DNA of 64,000 nucleotides from CATQGW01 sp965242565 (lineage in GTDB: Bacteria > Chloroflexota > Dehalococcoidia > Bin125). A program made the position numbers and the translations under genes. The stretch lies in assembly GCA_965242565.1 (NCBI GenBank), contig OZ251457.1:3195940-3259939 (forward strand), in the 5' to 3' direction. This document shows, piece after piece, positions 59,245 through 64,000 of this stretch (positions are counted from its first letter, which is position 1; every line of letters starts with the position of its first letter). The notes under the pieces are model-generated. The model was not told where the DNA came from and ran no database searches. It saw nothing but the letters and a program-made list of their open reading frames with translations.

Positions 59245-59655
59245 GTGGCCGACTACGACAAGCCGATTCCCGAGCCGGATCCCGTTTCCCAGCCGTTCTG
59301 GGACGCAGCCAAAGACGGACGCCTCGTCCTCCCCCGCTGCTCCGATTGCAACCGCGTCCACTGGTACCCGCGCACCATCTGCCCCTTCTGCCACTCCACC
59401 GACATCCAGTGGTGCGAGGCCTCCGGCAAGGGCACCATCCACACCTTCGCCGTCCAGACCCGCAAGTGGGGGCCCTGGGATCCGCCCTACGTGACCGCCT
59501 ACATCGACCTCGCCGAGGGCGACCGGATGCTCACCGTGCTGCGCGGCGTCGACGCCGACAACCCGGAGAGCATCAGCATCGGCGCGCCCGTCGAAGTCGA
59601 ATTCGAGCCCGCCAGCGACGACGTCCACATCCCCTTCTGGCGCGTCGCTTCCTGA
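59245..59655 (+). CDS. DUF35 OB-fold zinc-ribbon protein (thiolase partner)
   Basis: A 136-residue protein from GTG 59245 with a zinc ribbon (CSDCNRVHWYPRTICPFCHS: C33-x2-C36 ... C47-x2-C50) and an OB fold. DUF35 proteins bind acyl-CoA or stabilise thiolase-like enzymes, as in the ChsH2-Ltp2 aldolase of steroid side-chain breakdown. It is 49 bp ahead of a thiolase gene, as expected for that pair. Confidence 0.85.
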   Translation: MADYDKPIPEPDPVSQPFWDAAKDGRLVLPRCSDCNRVHWYPRTICPFCHSTDIQWCEASGKGTIHTFAVQTRKWGPWDPPYVTAYIDLAEGDRMLTVLRGVDADNPESISIGAPVEVEFEPASDDVHIPFWRVAS

Positions 59656-59704
59656 GCGAACCGCCGCGCCCAACGCCCGAACCAAACAATGAGGAGAGTG
59701 ATCC

Positions 59705-60973
59705 ATGCCCGGTGAAGCATCCCGCGCAGCAGCCATCGTCGGCGCCGCCGAAGCCGACCAAATCGGCTACCCCACAGAGCCCAAATCGTCGCTCCAACTC
59801 CACATGGAGGCGATCAAAAACGTCTGCGACATGACCGGCATTCCGATCCGCGCGATCGACGGCATCTTCTCCGCCGGCTGGTCCCCGCAGATCGCCGAAT
59901 ACCTCGGCCTGCACCCCAAGTACATCGACACCACCGCCGTCGGCGGCTGCTCCTTCGAGATGCATGTCCACCACGCGCTCTGCGCGATCCACGCCGGCGT
60001 GATCGATGTCGCGCTCGTCTCGCACGGCGAGATGGGCTGGAACGCGCGCAACACGCGCGGGCGCGGTGCCGGCCCCCGCTTCGGCGCGGGCGCCGATCCC
60101 TGGGACCCCGCCAACCAGCACACCGCCGCCTACGGCATGGGCGGCGCGCCGACCAACTACTCCCACGCCATGAACCGCCACATGCACCGCTACGGGACGA
60201 CACAGGAGGACTTCGCCGAAATCGCCGTCGTTACCCGCGAGTGGGCCCAGCTCAACCCCCGCGCCGTGATGTACCGCAAGGCCGGCGAGGGCGATCTGCC
60301 CGCCCTGCCCGACGGCGACCCCGGCGGCGGCAAGAAGGGCCACCCCTTCGGCGGACCGATCACCGTCGACACCGTGATGAACTCCCGCGTCATCTCCTGG
60401 CCGCTCAAGCTGCTCGATGTCTGCCTCGTCACCGACCACGGCGGCGCGGTGCTGATCACCGGCCCCGAAATCGCCGCCAGCACCAAGACCAAGCCCGTCT
60501 GGATCGCCGGCGCGGGCGAAAACATCTCCCACTGGAACATGCTCGAAATGAGCGACTTCACCGCCACCTCCGCCTCCCGCTCCGCCACCGCCGCCTACAC
60601 GATGGCCGGCATGGGGCCCGAGGACATGGAAATGGCGATGATCTACGACTCCTTCACCGTCACCGCCGGGATCACCGCCGAAATGCTCGGCCTGGCCCCC
60701 GCCGGCGAGGGCCCGGCGCTCTGGAAAGACCGCCACGCCGCGCCCGGCGGACGCCTGCCGATCAACACCAACGGCGGCGGCCTCTCCTTCAACCACAGCG
60801 GCATGTACGGCATGCAGCTGCTGGTTGAGGCCTACCGCCAGCTCTCCGGCACCGCCGAAGACGGCGGCTTCAGCGGCGACCCGGGCAAGCAAACCAGCGC
60901 CCGCAGCTGCGTCGTCAACGGCACCGGCGGCTCCCTCTCCACCACCGGCACTCTGGTCCTCGTCGCCGACTAG
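59705..60973 (+). CDS. thiolase-fold protein (Ltp2/SCP-x-like)
   Basis: A 422-residue thiolase-superfamily enzyme. After RAAAIVGAAEADQIGYP the core has the cysteine position in the VGGCSFEMHVHHALCAIHAG region, SHGEMGWNARN, and the C-terminal catalytic pair NTNGGGLSFNHSG (His) and VVNGTGGSLSTTGTLVL (Gly-rich loop with no second Cys). The absence of the usual C-terminal Cys-x-Gly is typical of the SCP-x/Ltp2 type that works with a DUF35 subunit, cleaving branched or steroid side-chain acyl-CoA by retro-aldol or thiolysis. AGGAGAG precedes ATG 59705. Confidence 0.85.
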   Translation: MPGEASRAAAIVGAAEADQIGYPTEPKSSLQLHMEAIKNVCDMTGIPIRAIDGIFSAGWSPQIAEYLGLHPKYIDTTAVGGCSFEMHVHHALCAIHAGVIDVALVSHGEMGWNARNTRGRGAGPRFGAGADPWDPANQHTAAYGMGGAPTNYSHAMNRHMHRYGTTQEDFAEIAVVTREWAQLNPRAVMYRKAGEGDLPALPDGDPGGGKKGHPFGGPITVDTVMNSRVISWPLKLLDVCLVTDHGGAVLITGPEIAASTKTKPVWIAGAGENISHWNMLEMSDFTATSASRSATAAYTMAGMGPEDMEMAMIYDSFTVTAGITAEMLGLAPAGEGPALWKDRHAAPGGRLPINTNGGGLSFNHSGMYGMQLLVEAYRQLSGTAEDGGFSGDPGKQTSARSCVVNGTGGSLSTTGTLVLVAD

Positions 60974-61021
60974 CCGTCGCGGGCGCGCCCCGCCCCATGT
61001 GCTAGCCTCAGCCCACGAGTT

Positions 61022-61103
61022 GATGCCGGGGTGGTCCGCCGACGGCGGGCCTGAGAGCACACCCGCTGAACCTGATCCGGGTAATGCCGGCGCAGGGAGC
61101 GTT
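61022..61103 (+). promoter_or_regulatory. TPP riboswitch (THI element)
   Basis: The conserved features of the thiamine pyrophosphate riboswitch are all present in order: GGGGTGG, the CTGAGAG pyrimidine-sensor helix motif, ACCCGCTGAACCTGATCCGG, GTAATGCCGGCGCAGGGA. It lies 48 bp before the thiD start and controls the thiD-thiE-thiO-thiS genes. TPP binding is expected to repress expression by ending transcription or masking the ribosome site. Confidence 0.95.
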
Positions 61104-61150
61104 CCAGGTCCGCCCGCAGCTTGTCCGACCGGCGCGAAAGCGTCTGCGCC

Positions 61151-61984
61151 GTGCGCGTCATCTGCACCATCGCCGGCTCCGATTCCTCCGCCGGCGCCGG
61201 CATCCAGGCCGACATCAAGGCCGCCGCCGCCTTCTACGGCTGCCACGCCGCCGCCGTGATCACCGCCGTCACCGCACAGAACTCGCTCGGCGTCCAGTCC
61301 GCTTACCAGCTGCCCGTCGAAATCGTCCGCGCCCAGATCGCCTCCGTCTTCGACGACCTCGATGTCGGCGTCGTCAAAACCGGGATGCTCGGCGACGCTG
61401 AAATGATCCACGCCGTCGCCGACGAACTCGCCGTCCGCCGCCCGCGCTGGCTCGTCGTCGACCCCGTCATGATCTCCAAAACCGGCTTCCCGCTGCTCGC
61501 CGAAGATGCTGTACAGACCTTCGCCGACCGCATGCTGCCGCTCGCCGACCTGCTCACCCCCAACGTCCACGAAGCCGAAGCGCTGACCGGCCGCGCCATC
61601 CGCACCCTCGACGACGCCCGGCAGGCCGGCCGCGCCCTGTGCGAGCGCGGCGCGAGCGCCGTCCTGGTCAAGGGCGGCCACCTCGAAGCAGCGCCCGCCG
61701 TTGATGTCTTGGTCGGCGAGGACGGCATCAAGCTCTTCCAGGGCGAGTGGATCGACACCCCCCACACCCACGGCACCGGCTGCACCTACGCCTCCGCCAT
61801 CGCCGCTCGCCTCAACCACGACCTCTACCACGACGGAAGCTCGCTCTCCCTGAGCGACGCCGTCGAAGACGCCAAACACTGGCTGACCGAAGCGATCCGC
61901 TACGGCTACCCCATCGGCGCCGGCGTCGGCCCCACGCGCCCCTTCTGGGAGCACGAGTGGTTCGGCTGGGGGGAATCCCCATGA
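61151..61984 (+). CDS. thiD: hydroxymethylpyrimidine/phosphomethylpyrimidine kinase
   Basis: A 277-residue ribokinase-like enzyme phosphorylating HMP and HMP-P for thiamine. It has CTIAGSDSSAGAGIQADIKA at the start, TAQNSLGVQS, VKTGMLGDAEMIHAVAD, VVDPVMISKTGFPLL, TPNVHEAEALTG, VLVKGGH and the catalytic THGTGCTYASAI. GTG 61151 is chosen because the protein then begins MRVICTIAGSDSS as in the family; TTG 61121 is an alternative. Its stop overlaps the thiE start (ATGA). Confidence 0.95.
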   Translation: MRVICTIAGSDSSAGAGIQADIKAAAAFYGCHAAAVITAVTAQNSLGVQSAYQLPVEIVRAQIASVFDDLDVGVVKTGMLGDAEMIHAVADELAVRRPRWLVVDPVMISKTGFPLLAEDAVQTFADRMLPLADLLTPNVHEAEALTGRAIRTLDDARQAGRALCERGASAVLVKGGHLEAAPAVDVLVGEDGIKLFQGEWIDTPHTHGTGCTYASAIAARLNHDLYHDGSSLSLSDAVEDAKHWLTEAIRYGYPIGAGVGPTRPFWEHEWFGWGESP

Positions 61985-62616
61985 GTCGCATCGGACGCCT
62001 CCACATCATCACCGATGAGCAGCTGCAATCGCGCTTCTCCCACGCCCAACTGGCCGCATTCGCCGCACAGGGCGGCGCGGACATCATCCAATACCGCGAA
62101 AAGCGCCCCCGCACGACGCGCGAGTTGATCGAGACCGCCCGGGCGATCCGCGCCGCCCTCGGCGACGCCCCGACCGCGCTGCTGATCGACGACCGCGCCG
62201 ATGTCGCCGCCGCCCTCGACGCCGCCCTGCACCTCGGCCGCGACGACCTCCCGCCCGACATCGCCCGCCGCATCCTGGGCGACGACGCCCTGATCGGCGG
62301 CACCGCTAACAGCGTCGCCGAAGCGCGCCGCGTCGCCGCCCAGCCCGTTGACTACCTCGGCGTCGGCCCCGTCTTCGGCACCACTTCCAAGGGCGACCGC
62401 GCCGCGCCGATGCTCGGACTCGACCGCCTCCGCGAAATCGTCGACGCCGTCGACAAGCCCGTCATCGCGATCGGTTCGATCACCGCCGCAAACGCCGCCT
62501 CCGTGCTCCAAACCGGCGCGCACGGCGTCGCCGTGCTCTCCGCCGTCGTCTGCGCCGACGACCCCGCCGCCGCGACGCGGGAAATCCGCGCCGCCATCGA
62601 TCGGGCGCTCGCATGA
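61981..62616 (+). CDS. thiE: thiamine-phosphate synthase
   Basis: A 211-residue TIM-barrel enzyme joining HMP-PP with thiazole phosphate. The motifs are LHIITDEQL at the start, GGADIIQYREKRPRTTREL, LLIDDRADVAAALDAALHLG, VDYLGVGPVFGTTSKGD and VIAIGSITAANA. One expected feature differs slightly: the usual HLGQ-D is HLGRDDLP, a conservative change. It overlaps thiD and thiO by four bases on either side. Confidence 0.95.
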   Translation: MSRIGRLHIITDEQLQSRFSHAQLAAFAAQGGADIIQYREKRPRTTRELIETARAIRAALGDAPTALLIDDRADVAAALDAALHLGRDDLPPDIARRILGDDALIGGTANSVAEARRVAAQPVDYLGVGPVFGTTSKGDRAAPMLGLDRLREIVDAVDKPVIAIGSITAANAASVLQTGAHGVAVLSAVVCADDPAAATREIRAAIDRALA

Positions 62617-63749
62617 CCCCCCAACGTATTGAGGTCGCCGTGATCGGCGGCGGCGTGATCGGCCTCGCCGTCGCCTTCGAGCTGGCCGGGCGCGGACGCC
62701 GCGTCGCCCTGCTCGAACGCGGCGAACCCGGCGCGCTGACCGGCGGACGCCCTAGCGCCGTCGCTGCCGGCATGCTCGCCCCTACCTCCGAATCCGAGGG
62801 CAACGCCGCCGCACTGCTCCAATTCCAGCTCGACAGTCTGAGCCGCTACCCCGAATTCGTCGCCGCCGTGAGCGCGGCCGGCGGCCTCGACTGCGGCTAC
62901 CGCGACGAGGGCGCGCTCTGGGCCGCACGCCACCGCGACGACCAGCTCGAGCTCGAGCACCTGCACGCCCTCCAGCAGTCGCGCGGCCTCACCTCCCGCC
63001 TCGTCACCGCCCGCGAAGCCCGCCAACTCGAGCCCTACCTCACCCCCCGCGTCGTCGGCGGACTGCTCGTCGAAGGCGACCACCAGATCGACCCCCGCCG
63101 TCTGCTGCCCGCCCTCACCGCGGCCGTCCAGCAGCGCGGCGTCGAACTCCACCGCAACACCGCCGTGGGCGCAGTTCAGCCCGAGAACGGCGGCGTCCGC
63201 ATTACGCACAGCGGCGGCGAGCTGCTCGCCGACCTCGCCGTGATCGCCGCCGGCGTCTGGAGCGAGGACGGCCTCCAATCCCCCGCGCCCACGCTCGGCC
63301 TGCGCCCCGTCAAAGGACAACTCCTCCGTCTGCGCGGCGCGCCGCTCATCCAACATGTCGTCCGTACGCCCGACATCTACCTCGTCCCCCGCAGCGACGG
63401 CGAACTGATCGTCGGCGCGAGCGAAGAAGAGCAGGGCTTCGACGACCAGCCCACCGCCGGCGCAGTCTTCGACCTCCTGCGCGACGCCTGGGAGGTGCTG
63501 CCCGGCATCTACGACCTGCACCTCGACGAAATCAGCGTCGGCTTCCGCCCCGCCGTGCGCGACCACCTGCCCGTGATCGGCCCCGCTGCCGCGGGCGCGC
63601 ATGGCGTCTTCCTCGCCACCGCCCACTACCGCAACGGCATCCTGCTCGCCCCCGCCACGGCATACTGGCTGGCAGAGGCAATCGACGGCGGACAAACCCC
63701 GCCGCTGCTGCAAGACCTCCAGGCCGCAAGATTGGCGGACGCACCATGA
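62613..63749 (+). CDS. thiO: glycine oxidase ThiO (thiazole branch of thiamine synthesis)
   Basis: A 378-residue FAD-dependent amine oxidase, converting glycine to the dehydroglycine used by ThiG. The FAD motif is VIGGGVIGLAVAFELAGRG, then RPSAVAAGMLAPTSE, IAAGVWSED in the middle, LGLRPVKGQLLRLRG and the C-terminal VGFRPAVRDHLPVIGP. It follows thiE with an ATGA overlap and is followed by thiS the same way. Presence of ThiO rather than ThiH points to the aerobic route. Confidence 0.93.
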   Translation: MTPQRIEVAVIGGGVIGLAVAFELAGRGRRVALLERGEPGALTGGRPSAVAAGMLAPTSESEGNAAALLQFQLDSLSRYPEFVAAVSAAGGLDCGYRDEGALWAARHRDDQLELEHLHALQQSRGLTSRLVTAREARQLEPYLTPRVVGGLLVEGDHQIDPRRLLPALTAAVQQRGVELHRNTAVGAVQPENGGVRITHSGGELLADLAVIAAGVWSEDGLQSPAPTLGLRPVKGQLLRLRGAPLIQHVVRTPDIYLVPRSDGELIVGASEEEQGFDDQPTAGAVFDLLRDAWEVLPGIYDLHLDEISVGFRPAVRDHLPVIGPAAAGAHGVFLATAHYRNGILLAPATAYWLAEAIDGGQTPPLLQDLQAARLADAP

Positions 63750-63970
63750 CCGCACCCACCGCAACCGTCGAAGTCGTCGTCAACGGCGAAACGCAGCGCC
63801 TCGCGCCCGCGACGCTGCGCGACGCCCTCTGCGAAATCGGCTACGACCCCGAGCAGCAGGGCATCGCCGTCGCTGTCAACCTCGCCGTCGTCCCCCGCTC
63901 CCAATGGAGCGACATCAGCATCGCCGCCGGCGACCAACTCGACATCATCGGCGCCCGACAAGGTGGGTAA
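63746..63970 (+). CDS. thiS: sulfur carrier protein ThiS
   Basis: A 74-residue ubiquitin-like sulfur carrier, ending in GARQGG, the Gly-Gly tail that is adenylated and thiocarboxylated. The core VVVNGETQRLAPATLRDALC and the IAVAVNLAVVPRSQWSDI strand region match the family. The start overlaps the thiO stop (ATGA). Confidence 0.93.
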   Translation: MTAPTATVEVVVNGETQRLAPATLRDALCEIGYDPEQQGIAVAVNLAVVPRSQWSDISIAAGDQLDIIGARQGG

Positions 63971-63973
63971 GAC

Positions 63974-64000
63974 ATGTCCACACCATCTGCCACTCCAGCG
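63974..64000 (+). CDS. start of next thi gene, possibly thiG (cut by window end)
   Basis: An ATG at 63974, three bases behind the thiS stop, opens MSTPSATPA before the window ends. In most bacteria thiS is followed by thiG, thiazole synthase, so that is the likely identity, but nine codons are too few to show it. Confidence 0.4.

Overview
The window is about 64 kb of very GC-rich bacterial DNA with few gaps between genes. Gene content suggests a heterotrophic bacterium of the Chloroflexota (Dehalococcoidia/SAR202-like): many CoA-ester enzymes (two class III CoA transferases, acyl-CoA dehydrogenase, enoyl-CoA hydratase, thiolase plus DUF35 partner), two cytochromes P450, amidohydrolase and SDR genes, a selenoprotein of the glycine/betaine/proline reductase B type, and NrtR control of NAD synthesis. 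This placement is inferred from gene content; there is no rRNA in the window.

Layout. 1-8 kb: a truncated PaREP1-like gene, a pair of R2-like ferritin-fold proteins (one with an intact and one with a degraded di-metal site), a CPA2 antiporter, an alpha/beta hydrolase, a circularly permuted CcdA and a beta-hydroxyacid dehydrogenase. 8-11 kb: small accessory genes (two more PaREP1-like proteins, a double HARE-HTH coiled-coil protein, a HEPN-like protein, an AT-richer orphan). 11-17 kb: two CoA transferases, a GIY-YIG-like protein, an acyl-CoA dehydrogenase, then an acidic orphan flanked by dispersed repeats. 17-23 kb: CocE-type hydrolase, two P450s, a small orphan and an enoyl-CoA hydratase. 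22.8-25.3 kb: the most unusual part, three copies of a small structured RNA associated with NYN-domain (PIN-like nuclease) genes, with a decayed duplicate of the neighbouring hydratase gene between them. 25-27.5 kb: SDR and amidohydrolase.

27.8-37 kb holds the conserved rpsB-tsf-pyrH-frr-uppS-cdsA-dxr-rseP string on the minus strand, interrupted between pyrH and frr by two plus-strand Uma2 genes and a 350-bp mini-element with perfect 61-bp inverted ends. 37-42 kb: FmdB-like zinc ribbon, dtd, and nadC-nadB-nadA with a perfect NrtR-type palindrome before nadA. 42-47 kb: a single-chain restriction-modification enzyme, nrtR, miaB and tRNA-Ser(GCU). 47-52 kb: a hydrolase and a sucC-sucD operon trailing into two HigA-like antitoxins and two small membrane proteins. 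52-61 kb: Ldh2-type dehydrogenase, VC0807-like membrane protein, EamA transporter, Ig-like protein, the selenoprotein, a lipoprotein hydrolase and a DUF35/thiolase pair. 61-64 kb: a TPP riboswitch controlling thiD-thiE-thiO-thiS and the start of the next gene.

A strong background feature is a mosaic family of short palindromic repeats (four recurring palindromes) filling almost every longer intergenic space, often ending exactly at the stop codon of the neighbouring gene.
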